Source: Nitrospina sp. LS_NOB (GTDB lineage: Bacteria > Nitrospinota > Nitrospinia > Nitrospinales > VA-1). Taken from it: a DNA stretch of 64,000 bases. Within the stretch, counting starts at the first letter, position 1; each line of letters starts with the position of its first letter. Made by a program: the position numbers and the translations under genes. The DNA is taken from contig LFLA01000007.1 in NCBI GenBank assembly GCA_001542995.1, forward strand, positions 62,001 through 126,000, read 5' to 3'. The notes below the pieces were generated by a model. That model had not been told where the DNA came from. It worked only from the letters and a program-made list of their open reading frames with translations, and did not search any database. Positions 55,283-63,766 of the stretch are shown here, in pieces.

Positions 55283-55681
55283 GTGAAAAAGATTCAGGAT
55301 TCAGGAAAAGTCTGGTGCAAGGGATTTACCCGTCCGGCCCATGCCGTGCGGACAGGAGATAAAATATTCGCCACGGGAAAAGACGAAGATCAAACCATCG
55401 AGTGCTGGGTAGATAGAAATTTTCTGTGTGTTGATCTAAATGAACCGTGCCGGGAAATCAGATATGCCCGGAAGTTTCCTCTTGATCTTGAACCTACGCT
55501 TTCTGGAACTCTATTCAATGGCTTTACCCTCACGAAACACACAGATGTCCTCATTGTCAGGTCTGACCATGAAAGGATCGAAGAAAAAATAATTTTCGGG
55601 GAAACTTACAGAATGGGCCAATACGAAAATATGAATTCCAGGGAATTCTGGGACAAAGTCTGGGGGTTAAAGAAATCCTAG
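55283..55681 (+). CDS. Protein of unknown function
   Basis: The 132-aa protein (KVWCKGFTRPAHAVRTGDKI, ECWVDRNFLCVDLNEPCREI, EEKIIFGETYRMGQYENMNS) has no signal peptide, TM helix or recognised motif. It reads as a small beta-rich cytosolic protein. It starts at GTG 55283 and converges with the DUF1566-like gene. Confidence 0.5.
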   Translation: MKKIQDSGKVWCKGFTRPAHAVRTGDKIFATGKDEDQTIECWVDRNFLCVDLNEPCREIRYARKFPLDLEPTLSGTLFNGFTLTKHTDVLIVRSDHERIEEKIIFGETYRMGQYENMNSREFWDKVWGLKKS

Positions 55682-55694
55682 CGGTCCTGAATTC

Positions 55695-55887
55695 TAGCCC
55701 GCATATTGCATGAGTATTGCTGTGCGCAGGGTGAAGTATTATTAAACCACCCTTACCTCAATCCTCTCCCCTCAAGGGAGAGGAAGCAAAAATTCCCTTC
55801 TCCCCTGGAGGGAGAAGGTTAGGATGAGGGGGATAATAAAGATCAAGCCTGCTTTTTTACTTGTTTACTCATGCAATATCCGGGCTA
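55695..55887. repeat. MITE-like element with 22-bp terminal inverted repeats
   Basis: The left end (55695-55716) and right end (55866-55887) are 22-bp inverted repeats with one mismatch (tagcccgcatattgcatgagta type). Between them lie two further inverted blocks rich in ctctcccctcaagggagag and ttctcccctggagggagaag. The 193-bp palindromic element has no coding capacity. The right end supplies the TAG stop of the neighbouring minus-strand gene. It could also serve as a bidirectional terminator. Confidence 0.7.
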
Positions 55888-56313
55888 GGGTCTGATATCC
55901 CTCACCATCCTTGCTGACTGGTGTTCCCGGGTATTGCGGTCAACGAAGTCCACCTCACCATCTCTCAAGTTGATCCGGCCGACTTCCTGATTATCATTGG
56001 TTTCTTGGATCCACATGAAATTGGCGCATTTTGTGACAAATAATGAGTCGATGTGGATAACTTCTTCCTCCCAGTCTATCTGGTTCAAGTCCGCATCATA
56101 AAAATTCTCGGCATCTTGCTTTGTTGGAAGCCTCCAGTCGCTGAATCCTCCCGCATAAACCTGATTCATCAACCGGACATATGCCAGCGCCTCGTCAAAA
56201 GTTCTCCACTGGCCCAAGTCTCCCCATGAATCTTTGGGAAGCCAATGCGTATTATATTTAGTGTCGGTAATCATCCCTGACGGGTTGTCATGAAAACGGT
56301 TTTGTTCACTCAT
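55885..56313 (-). CDS. DUF1566-like (Lcl C-terminal-type) protein
   Basis: About 142 residues with FDEALAYVRLMNQVYAGGFS and DWRLPTKQDAENFYDADLNQ, the core of the DUF1566/FGE-like C-type-lectin fold. The C-terminus ends ARMVRDIRP, with the stop inside the inverted-repeat element. An in-frame ATG at 56370 overlaps the aminotransferase gene, so the ATG at 56313 is preferred. Function unknown. Confidence 0.65.
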   Translation of the reverse strand: MSEQNRFHDNPSGMITDTKYNTHWLPKDSWGDLGQWRTFDEALAYVRLMNQVYAGGFSDWRLPTKQDAENFYDADLNQIDWEEEVIHIDSLFVTKCANFMWIQETNDNQEVGRINLRDGEVDFVDRNTREHQSARMVRDIRP

Positions 56314-56353
56314 AAGTTGTATCCGAAATAAAAGAAATGGAAAGCTATCACGT

Positions 56354-57220
56354 TTAACGGGCTTCTTCAACGCATTTTAAAAATTCATCCTGCAAAAAGC
56401 AAGTCAGGATTCCCGGTTTTCTCTTGCCAATATATGTATCGTCCACCCGTATCACAGGAACGATATCAATCACGGAATTGGTGATGAACACCTCATCTGC
56501 AGTCAGAACATCTTCTGTAAGCAACAGGCCCTCTTCAATAGGGATTTTATGATCCCTGGCGATTTCAAGGACAACCCGGCGGGTGATTCCTTCCAGCACA
56601 CTATTATTAACGGCCGGAGTTTTAAGCACCCCCTCTTTAACAATAAACAGGTTGCTGGTAGCGCCCTCTGTAACACCCAGAACAGGATCTACAATAATCC
56701 CCTCCATACTCCCCTGGCGCTGGGAAATTTCCCGGATCAAAATATTGGAAAGAAAGTTGCAAGTCTTAAGGTTCTTTTTCACGCCAGGTAAAACGGGTGC
56801 CGACATAGTCAGCAGGGTGATCTGAACCCCTTTGCGATAAATGGCTTTCGGCAGAGGTTGGTGAGGCCTGACATGCACGACTAAAGTTGGGGGGGATTCC
56901 GGGTCTATCTGAAAATTTGGTTCATTGATACCACGGGTAACGGTCAAACGAATGATGGCATTTTTACACTTATTCCGGTCGAGAGTTTCCTGCACCACAG
57001 CCTTGACCTCCTGTTGGGTCATGGGTAAATCGATAAAAATTAACGGTAGGGATAGGAACAACCTCTCCAAATGACGATCAGGCCTGAAGATGTTTCCTTT
57101 ACAGGCACGCATGGTTTCAAACAAGCCATCTCCATAACAGAAGCCCCGGTCCAATATGGAAACATTTGCCTTTTCAAGCGGAGTGAACAATCCGTTTATA
57201 TAAACAATAGAGTTTTGCAT
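56354..57220 (-). CDS. pabC: Class IV aminotransferase / aminodeoxychorismate lyase-like
   Basis: The 288-aa fold-type-IV PLP enzyme has VSILDRGFCYGDGLFETMRA, AIIRLTVTRGINEP, KTCNFLSNILIREISQ (PLP Lys) and GVTEGATSNLFIV. Its gene lies directly after a pabB/trpE-like gene, so an aminodeoxychorismate lyase (folate synthesis) is the best guess. A branched-chain or D-amino-acid transaminase remains possible. Confidence 0.65.
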   Translation of the reverse strand: MQNSIVYINGLFTPLEKANVSILDRGFCYGDGLFETMRACKGNIFRPDRHLERLFLSLPLIFIDLPMTQQEVKAVVQETLDRNKCKNAIIRLTVTRGINEPNFQIDPESPPTLVVHVRPHQPLPKAIYRKGVQITLLTMSAPVLPGVKKNLKTCNFLSNILIREISQRQGSMEGIIVDPVLGVTEGATSNLFIVKEGVLKTPAVNNSVLEGITRRVVLEIARDHKIPIEEGLLLTEDVLTADEVFITNSVIDIVPVIRVDDTYIGKRKPGILTCFLQDEFLKCVEEAR

Positions 57221-57359
57221 CCGCCTCTCTCAATCTGCGGAGAACCTCCGCTAATGACTTGCAACCACTCAGCGTGGGGCCAGTGTCACGTGATATTCTA
57301 CATTAGCTTTCGCGCCTAAAAGCCCAAGGTATAACGAGTTCTTGCTCACACCTACAGGG

Positions 57360-58838
57360 TTAGTGGTGTGATAAGGCTTCTATCATTGCTGCGGCCTTGT
57401 CTAAGGTTTCCTGATACTCTTTTTGCGGGTTGGAATCAGCCACAATACCTGCTCCCACATGAAAACTGGCTATCTCATCACAGATCACTATAGAACGAAT
57501 GATGATGTTTAAGTCCATATAAGGGCCGAAACCGATATATCCAAATGAGCCGGAATAGGGGCCCCTCATAACCGGCTCCAATTCAGAAATAATTTCCATG
57601 CAACGAATTTTGGGACAACCTGTGATGGTCCCACCGGGAAAGACAGATTTCAAAATATCATAAACACCGATCTCCGGTTTAAGATTCCCCGCTATATTAG
57701 AGACGATATGGCTCACATGCGAATATTTTTCCAGAAACATGAAATCGGTCACACAAACCGATCCGGCTTGGCAGATGCGTCCCAAATCGTTGCGCTCCAA
57801 ATCAACCAGCATCAAATGTTCGGCACGCTCCTTTGGGTTCAACAACAATTCCAGAGAGAGAGCCTGATCTTCCTCATCTTTTAACCCACGAGGCCGGGTG
57901 CCCGCTATGGGTCGTGTCTCAATCCGGTGTTCATGAACTTTGACCAAACGCTCGGGAGAGGAACTGACCAGTGAAAAGTTCTGAAAATTTAAATACCCTG
58001 AAAAAGGGGCAGGGTTGACCTGCCGGAGTTTCCCATAAAGCTCAAAAGGATTGCCGGTAAAAGGTGTGGTAAATTTTTGCGCAAGATTAGCCTGATAAAT
58101 ATCTCCTTCGCGGATATAGTTTTTAGCCTTTTCTACCCGTTCGGTATAATCTGTCTCACTTAAATTGGATCTCAGACCATTAGAGGACCGGGAGGGTGTT
58201 GAGGGGTTGAGACTTTCTGACTCCGAACTTTCGCCAATGCTTTCTAAAGCTCGATAAATATCTTTCCAGACTCTTTCAATTTCATGACAGAGTTCATCAT
58301 AGTCATTCTCTGTTCCATTTGTTTTTGGAGAAAGAACGAATTTAAATTCTTCAGTGATATGGTCATATAAAAATAATCGCTCCACCTCCATGAACATCAA
58401 ATCGGGCAAATTGAGCGATTTCTTGACAGGTAAAGACTCAAACCATGCGCCCGCTTCGTAGCCGATGAACCCCACCCAGCCTCCCCAGAAATGAGGAAGG
58501 TGATCCACGGGACTCACATTTTGTTCAAAATTTAACAGATCAAGGGCTGGCTCCGGCTGGTCCCATTCTGATACCAACTGGCCCTCCTGAAATAGTTTTG
58601 CCCGTTGCCCTGTAATCTCTAATATTTTTGAACAGCCTCCTCCCATTAAGGAGTATCGGGCTGTCTCCTCCGGCCCGTTTGCGCTTTCGAACAGGAAGGA
58701 ATTTGCAGTTTGAGGAAAAAGTTTCTGAAATAAAGTGGAAAGGTCCAGGCCGGGAATTTTTTCCTGCCCGCAAACGGGGATGCGCGATGAAGATACAGTC
58801 AATCGCATAAATGTATTTTTATCGGGCAGGATATCCAT
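57360..58838 (-). CDS. pabB: Chorismate-utilising enzyme, PabB/TrpE family
   Basis: About 492 residues. The chorismate-binding domain has REGDIYQANLAQKFTTPF, SSSPERLVKVHEHRIETRPI, HLMLVDLERNDLGRIC, SHIVSNIAGNL, GTITGCPKIRCMEIISELEP and GPYSGSFGYIGFG. The motif RPIAGTRPRG carries Ala where E. coli PabB has the Lys nucleophile, as in anthranilate synthase. The context with a class IV lyase favours PabB. The ATG at 58877 would begin inside the palindrome repeat, so 58838 or 58808 is preferred. Confidence 0.7.
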   Translation of the reverse strand: MDILPDKNTFMRLTVSSSRIPVCGQEKIPGLDLSTLFQKLFPQTANSFLFESANGPEETARYSLMGGGCSKILEITGQRAKLFQEGQLVSEWDQPEPALDLLNFEQNVSPVDHLPHFWGGWVGFIGYEAGAWFESLPVKKSLNLPDLMFMEVERLFLYDHITEEFKFVLSPKTNGTENDYDELCHEIERVWKDIYRALESIGESSESESLNPSTPSRSSNGLRSNLSETDYTERVEKAKNYIREGDIYQANLAQKFTTPFTGNPFELYGKLRQVNPAPFSGYLNFQNFSLVSSSPERLVKVHEHRIETRPIAGTRPRGLKDEEDQALSLELLLNPKERAEHLMLVDLERNDLGRICQAGSVCVTDFMFLEKYSHVSHIVSNIAGNLKPEIGVYDILKSVFPGGTITGCPKIRCMEIISELEPVMRGPYSGSFGYIGFGPYMDLNIIIRSIVICDEIASFHVGAGIVADSNPQKEYQETLDKAAAMIEALSHH

Positions 58839-58844
58839 ATTTAA

Positions 58845-58859
58845 CCAGCGTGACGCTGG
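58845..58859. repeat. 15-bp palindrome copy 2
   Basis: The same ccagcgtgacgctgg as at 55221-55235, within a matching 18-bp block. Here it falls in the possible 5' extension of the pabB-like gene. Confidence 0.55.
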
Positions 58860-58861
58860 AG

Positions 58862-58990
58862 TTGTGCTGTCATTCATTAGCCCTCATGCCCCGCAGGGGT
58901 ACAATGAGCAATTTTTTATATTGTTAGCAAGGCCGGTGTCGGGGAAACCCTTAAAGTCTTGCGCTTGAGTGCTCAGTCCGCTTTGCGGGA
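58862..58990. repeat. Degenerate repeat region upstream of the pabB-like gene
   Basis: It contains gccctcatgccccgcaggggtac, related to the gccccgaaggggtaatc module of the 45-kb repeats, and a loose inverted pair. It separates the pabB-like gene from the MacB-like gene. Confidence 0.4.
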
Positions 58991-59018
58991 ATGCAGTGCT
59001 GCCTCCCTCGCTAGAGGG

Positions 59019-60227
59019 TTATTCATATCTAAGTGCATCAATAGGGTTCAGATTAGCCGCTTTATTGGCGGGGTAGAAACCGAAAAAAACACCAATCGCT
59101 ACCGAAAAACCAAAGGCCAGGATAATGGACTGGGTAGAGACGATGGTCTCCCAGTCTCCAAGATCTGAAACAATACGAGAGGTTCCTATCCCCAACAAAA
59201 TACCGATGCCACCACCCAGAAAACTAATCAAAACGGATTCTATCAGGAATTGCTGCAGAATCTCTTTTTTCTTGGCACCAATAGCCTTTCTGATGCCTAT
59301 TTCCCTAGTGCGCTCGGTGACAGAAACCAACATAATATTCATAATTCCAATGCCCCCAACCATGAGGGAAATGGCGGCAATGCCCCCCAACAGGTAGGTG
59401 AACGTTTTCGCCGCATCCCCCCAGCTGTTCAGCCACTGGGAAGAATTCTGCACATAAAAGTCGTCTTCCTTACCTTCAGCAATATTATGTTTCTGCCGGA
59501 GAATCCGGGAGATATCCTCTTTAATAATTTCCAGATCATCAATTTGGCCAGCCTGCACATCAATGGATTGGACATGCTTCATCCCGAAAACCCGTTTTTG
59601 CGCCGTGGTGACCGGAATAAAAATTTGATCGTCAGGGTCATACCAGCTCAGTGCTCCTTTTGGCACCGTGGTGCCAATGACTAAAAAATTCTTTCCATCC
59701 ACCTTAATAGTTTTGCCCAGCGGATTCCGATCTTCAAAAAGATTCTTCAATACTGTAGAACCCACGACACAAATTCTTTTCGCAGACCTTATTTCTTCGT
59801 TGTTGAAATAACGCCCACGGTCCATTTCAAAATTAGCTAAACGCGCGTAACTGGCTCCTGTTCCCCTGACCGTGGTGTTGGTGTTCTTATTCTCAAATTT
59901 AAGTTGGGCAGATCGGTAAACCTGTGCCGCGACACCAGTGATAAGAGGAATATTTTCTTCGATGAAATTCGCGTCATCCAGAGTGAGGGTGTCGACCCTG
60001 CCTGATGTCACATGTCGGGATTTCTTTTGCCCCGGCTTGATTGTGATGATGTTTGTGCCGAACTTGGAAATTGTGTTCAGAGTCTGGCGTCTGGCCCCTT
60101 CGCCGATAGAGATCATCGAAATCACCGATGCCACACCAATAATAATTCCCAGAGCGGTTAAAAACGTCCTGAGTTTGTGGGTCACCAGGCTTCTAAGAGC
60201 CATTTTGAACAAATCCCAAATCAGCAT
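59019..60227 (-). CDS. MacB-type ABC transporter permease
   Basis: The 402-aa protein has the MacB/FtsX topology: one N-terminal TM (LRTFLTALGIIIGVASVISM), a large periplasmic domain (MacB_PCD) with RICVVGSTVLKNLFEDRNPL, and three C-terminal TMs with VGGIGIMNIMLVSVTERTRE and IGIRKAIGAKKKEI. It ends NLNPIDALRYE. It works with the ATPase, adaptor and TolC of the same operon. The start overlaps the ATPase stop by 7 bp. Confidence 0.9.
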   Translation of the reverse strand: MLIWDLFKMALRSLVTHKLRTFLTALGIIIGVASVISMISIGEGARRQTLNTISKFGTNIITIKPGQKKSRHVTSGRVDTLTLDDANFIEENIPLITGVAAQVYRSAQLKFENKNTNTTVRGTGASYARLANFEMDRGRYFNNEEIRSAKRICVVGSTVLKNLFEDRNPLGKTIKVDGKNFLVIGTTVPKGALSWYDPDDQIFIPVTTAQKRVFGMKHVQSIDVQAGQIDDLEIIKEDISRILRQKHNIAEGKEDDFYVQNSSQWLNSWGDAAKTFTYLLGGIAAISLMVGGIGIMNIMLVSVTERTREIGIRKAIGAKKKEILQQFLIESVLISFLGGGIGILLGIGTSRIVSDLGDWETIVSTQSIILAFGFSVAIGVFFGFYPANKAANLNPIDALRYE

Positions 60228-60904
60228 AGTCCCGCTCCATTAGACGTGTCGGCTATGATTTTTCCATCTTTCATCTGCATGATTCTTTTTGCCCGCCGCG
60301 AAACTTCCTGTTCATGGGTCACCAGAATCAGGGTCACCGCTTCCCGGTTCAATTCCTGGAAAAGGTCCAGAATCTCTTTGCCCGTTGCAGAATCAAGGTT
60401 TCCCGTTGGTTCATCTGCCAAAATGATAGCAGGATTATTCACCAGGGCTCTGGCAATGGCGACTCGCTGACGTTCCCCTCCAGATAGTTCGGTGGGCTTA
60501 TGCTTGGCGCGATGCGCCAAGCCAACGCGTTCAAGGGCCTGTAGGGCGATTTCAGTCGCTTTGGGGACCCGACCATAGAGCAAAGGTAGTTCGGTGTTTT
60601 CCAATGCTGTGGCGCGAGGCAGAAGATTGAAGCTCTGAAAAACAAAACCGATCCTGCGGTTGCGAACTTCTGCCAACTGGTTAGGATTCAGGTCCTGGAT
60701 ATCGAGATTTTCCAGACGATAACTACCGGAAGAGGGGATATCCAGGCATCCTATAAGATTCATGAGAGTGGATTTACCACTGCCCGAAGGCCCCATGATG
60801 GCGACAAACTCTCCTTTTTCGATCTTGAAAGTGACTCCGTCTAGGGCTGGTACCTGTTGCCCTCCCATTTGATAAATTTTAGAGAGCTTTTCGACTTCAA
60901 TCAA
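60221..60904 (-). CDS. MacB/LolD-type ABC transporter ATPase
   Basis: The 227-aa ATPase has Walker A GPSGSGKSTLMNLIG, the Q-loop FVFQSFNLLPRATALEN, the signature LSGGERQRVAIARAL and Walker B AIILADEPTGNLDSATG. It powers the neighbouring permease. It is separate from the permease, as in many MacAB-like systems outside enterobacteria. Confidence 0.92.
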   Translation of the reverse strand: MIEVEKLSKIYQMGGQQVPALDGVTFKIEKGEFVAIMGPSGSGKSTLMNLIGCLDIPSSGSYRLENLDIQDLNPNQLAEVRNRRIGFVFQSFNLLPRATALENTELPLLYGRVPKATEIALQALERVGLAHRAKHKPTELSGGERQRVAIARALVNNPAIILADEPTGNLDSATGKEILDLFQELNREAVTLILVTHEQEVSRRAKRIMQMKDGKIIADTSNGAGLC

Positions 60905-60911
60905 AGCAACC

Positions 60912-62237
60912 TCACTTCGAACGAATCATCCAGAGAATTTTTCTGAGAGAAGAACTTTTCTTTTTCTTAGATTCCTCGAGAATTTTTTCCCAATCCCCCA
61001 GGATCACCTCTTCACCCGCATTCAACCCGCTAATAATGCGGACATGAATCGGGTTTCTGATTCCCGTCTTCACTCTGATTTTTTCCGGTTGATCATTTCT
61101 TAATACCACCGCGAATTCCCCTTCGTCATCCTTGCGAATTCCAGCGCGGCTGGCGTACACCGTGTCTTTAACCTGATGGGTAACGATATCTATGTTGGCG
61201 GACATCATAGGCTTAAGCAGGGTCTTCCCGGAACCCGCCACTTCAATTTTGGCCTTGAAAATGGTGATGCTGTTTTCGATGATTCCTTGTGGCGCTATAC
61301 GGGTGACCTTGCCCTTAAATACTTCGTCGGGGAAAGCATCCGCCGTAATCCGCACATCATGGCCTATTTTAACAGACCCTATATCTGTTTCATCAATATC
61401 TGCAATGATGAATAATCGTGACATGTCGGCGATCATTGCGATTGCCGTCCCGCCGCTCACATTTGAAATTCCCGAAGCGATGATCTGGCCCTCTTCGACA
61501 AGTTTTTCAATGATAACTCCATCAATGGGGGCAAATATCTCCGTTTCATCCAATCTTTCTTCCGCCTCATCCACGGCAATCTCAGAGCGCTTAACTTCAG
61601 ACTGGACCAACTCGATCTCATTTTCCTTCATCGTGATATCGTGAATGGAATCCTCGGCTTTTTGAAGCCGGGTTTGTGCTTGAACGAGATTTTCCTGGTT
61701 TACTTTAAAAAGGGTTGCGGCCGCATCCAAAGATTCCTGTGAGACAAACTTTTTTTCAAACAATCCAATTTGGCGTTTCAGTTTGTCTTCCGCTTCCTTG
61801 AGGTTGGCAAGGGCGGTTTCAATTTCTGACTGGGAGGATTTTATATCAGTATCGTATTTGGTTTTTTGTAGCAGGAGCCCTGTTTCTGCTTTTTTATATT
61901 TCGCCGATGAACTGGATAATTCTGTGTGGGCCTTGGCAACATTTCGCTGTTCATCGGATTTATCCAGTTGCAAGAGAAGGGATCCCTTTTTAACCCGGTC
62001 GCCTTCCTCAAAGGGAAAGGATAGAACCTCACCACTGGCTTTTGATTTAACTTCTACCTTAAAGTTAGGTTCTACAATGCCCGTAGCTGAAATTTTTACA
62101 GCCAGATCGCCTTGCAGTACTTCCGAGGTTTTAAAAACAGGTTTTGCGGCTTCCCCCGTACCGTTGGAATCATAGGAGAATAAATATATGCCAGTCAGGA
62201 GAAGCGCCACCCCGACAAAAATCAGGGTTTTTTTCAT
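60912..62237 (-). CDS. Periplasmic adaptor (MacA/HlyD family)
   Basis: The 441-aa protein has an N-terminal TM anchor (TLIFVGVALLLTGIYLFSY), a lipoyl/barrel-sandwich domain split by a long coiled-coil hairpin (residues about 100-220), and FAPIDGVIIEKLVEEGQIIA-type beta-barrel segments. It bridges the inner-membrane MacB-like transporter to TolC. The start overlaps the TolC-like stop by 4 bp. Confidence 0.9.
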   Translation of the reverse strand: MKKTLIFVGVALLLTGIYLFSYDSNGTGEAAKPVFKTSEVLQGDLAVKISATGIVEPNFKVEVKSKASGEVLSFPFEEGDRVKKGSLLLQLDKSDEQRNVAKAHTELSSSSAKYKKAETGLLLQKTKYDTDIKSSQSEIETALANLKEAEDKLKRQIGLFEKKFVSQESLDAAATLFKVNQENLVQAQTRLQKAEDSIHDITMKENEIELVQSEVKRSEIAVDEAEERLDETEIFAPIDGVIIEKLVEEGQIIASGISNVSGGTAIAMIADMSRLFIIADIDETDIGSVKIGHDVRITADAFPDEVFKGKVTRIAPQGIIENSITIFKAKIEVAGSGKTLLKPMMSANIDIVTHQVKDTVYASRAGIRKDDEGEFAVVLRNDQPEKIRVKTGIRNPIHVRIISGLNAGEEVILGDWEKILEESKKKKSSSLRKILWMIRSK

Positions 62238-63766
62238 GATCCTTCGCTTGATACCAGTTTTATATCATGCGCCTCCAGGGTCCGGGCGATCACCTGATTC
62301 AACCGGTTAAGAGATTTGTTGTAATCGATGACAGCTTTAATCGCGTTACTCTGTTCTTCAGCAAGATCTTCCTGGAACTCCAGCACATTAAAACTGGTGG
62401 ACAGTCCGACCTCAAACTTTTTCTCCTCGGCATTCAATTTTTCTTCAGCAAGTTTTCGCGCAACCCGGGTGGCTTGAACCCTTTTGATGTCTGTTTCAAT
62501 TTGGCGATGGGCCTCGCGGACTTCCACAACGATGTTTTTTTCCAAATCTTTGATATCCAGTAACAATTGGGCCACTTCCAGCCTTTTCGCCGCCAATTGA
62601 CTTTTCGCCGCTCGGTTTCCAAGCGGATAACTCAGGTTGGCCCCAACCCCCCATAAACCAAATTTTGTTGGGAACGCCTCGAACAAGGCAGTGTCGTAAG
62701 CACCATCAGTTGTGCTGGAATCACCACTCAATCCGTTCAGACCCAGACTCCCAACCAGATCCAACGTTGGGAGCATTTGGTTTTCATTATATTTAGCTTC
62801 AATATTTCTGTTATCCAGTTCTTTTTTCTTAGCCAGCAGATCGGGCCGGTGGGTGAGGGCAATTTTTAATGCTTCTTCTAAAGATTTTTTATTGCCCGGT
62901 TCAAAGACAGGACTGTCTGCGGGAATTATTTTATTCAAACCCTCCTCTGAATCAAAGGATATATTGAGAATGCTTTTAAGATTGTCTTCATTATCTTCAA
63001 TCAAGTTTTGCGCGTTCAAAAGTTGCTCGTCTCTTGAAGCCACCTCCGATTTAGCCTGAAGAATTTCCAACTCCGCAAGGGTTCCCACATCGACATGGGC
63101 TTTGACCTGTTTCTCCAGATCCCGGGCTCTTTGCAGAGAGGTCTCCTTGACCTTCAGGTCTTCGATACTGAAAACCAGATCCCAATAAATATTTTCAGCC
63201 TCGGTGAGCGTATCAATGACTTTTTCGGTGAATTGATAGTCAGAAATCTTTTGATCGTTTTTGGCAATATAGATTTCCCGTTTATTGAGATCAATTCCAA
63301 AATCCTTGAGCAGGGGCTGGGTGACTGTCAGTTCCAAATCTGCCGAGTATACGGGGTTGAGGGAAGCTAAGGACGAACTGGTCTCATTCTTGTTGCTGTC
63401 CATAGAAAGTTCATAATCCCCGCCGGTGACAAACTTCTGGGAAACAGATAAATCCCAGTCGTAATCCTTGTTTCTGCGTTTTGGATCTGAAAGAGATGCG
63501 ACCTTTGAACTCTGCCGGGTTTCTTCGCTGAGCGTGAACTCAAAGTCAACAGTGGGATCAAAGTCGGCTTCCTTATCAAAAATAAATTGTTCGTTGATTT
63601 TGGAGTTATAACTTTGAACAGAAATGCTGATATTATTTTTTAAAACTCTCTCAACCGTCTCCTGTAATGTTAGAGGCAAAGGCTCACTGGCTTGCACCAA
63701 GGAAGCAGGGATAAAAAAGAGGGCCAATAAATAAACGGGGAGTTTGAGAAACAAAATATTCTTCAT
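62234..63766 (-). CDS. TolC-family outer membrane efflux protein
   Basis: About 510 residues with a signal peptide (LPVYLLALFFIPASLVQA), then LTLQETVERVLKNNISISVQ and two long repeated alpha-hairpin/beta segments (DLELTVTQPLLKDFGIDLNK and LSYPLGNRAAKSQLAAKRLE). These are the OEP repeats of TolC-like proteins. ATG 63766 starts the signal; longer in-frame starts upstream are less likely. It is the first gene of the efflux operon. Substrate unknown. Confidence 0.9.
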   Translation of the reverse strand: MKNILFLKLPVYLLALFFIPASLVQASEPLPLTLQETVERVLKNNISISVQSYNSKINEQFIFDKEADFDPTVDFEFTLSEETRQSSKVASLSDPKRRNKDYDWDLSVSQKFVTGGDYELSMDSNKNETSSSLASLNPVYSADLELTVTQPLLKDFGIDLNKREIYIAKNDQKISDYQFTEKVIDTLTEAENIYWDLVFSIEDLKVKETSLQRARDLEKQVKAHVDVGTLAELEILQAKSEVASRDEQLLNAQNLIEDNEDNLKSILNISFDSEEGLNKIIPADSPVFEPGNKKSLEEALKIALTHRPDLLAKKKELDNRNIEAKYNENQMLPTLDLVGSLGLNGLSGDSSTTDGAYDTALFEAFPTKFGLWGVGANLSYPLGNRAAKSQLAAKRLEVAQLLLDIKDLEKNIVVEVREAHRQIETDIKRVQATRVARKLAEEKLNAEEKKFEVGLSTSFNVLEFQEDLAEEQSNAIKAVIDYNKSLNRLNQVIARTLEAHDIKLVSSEGS

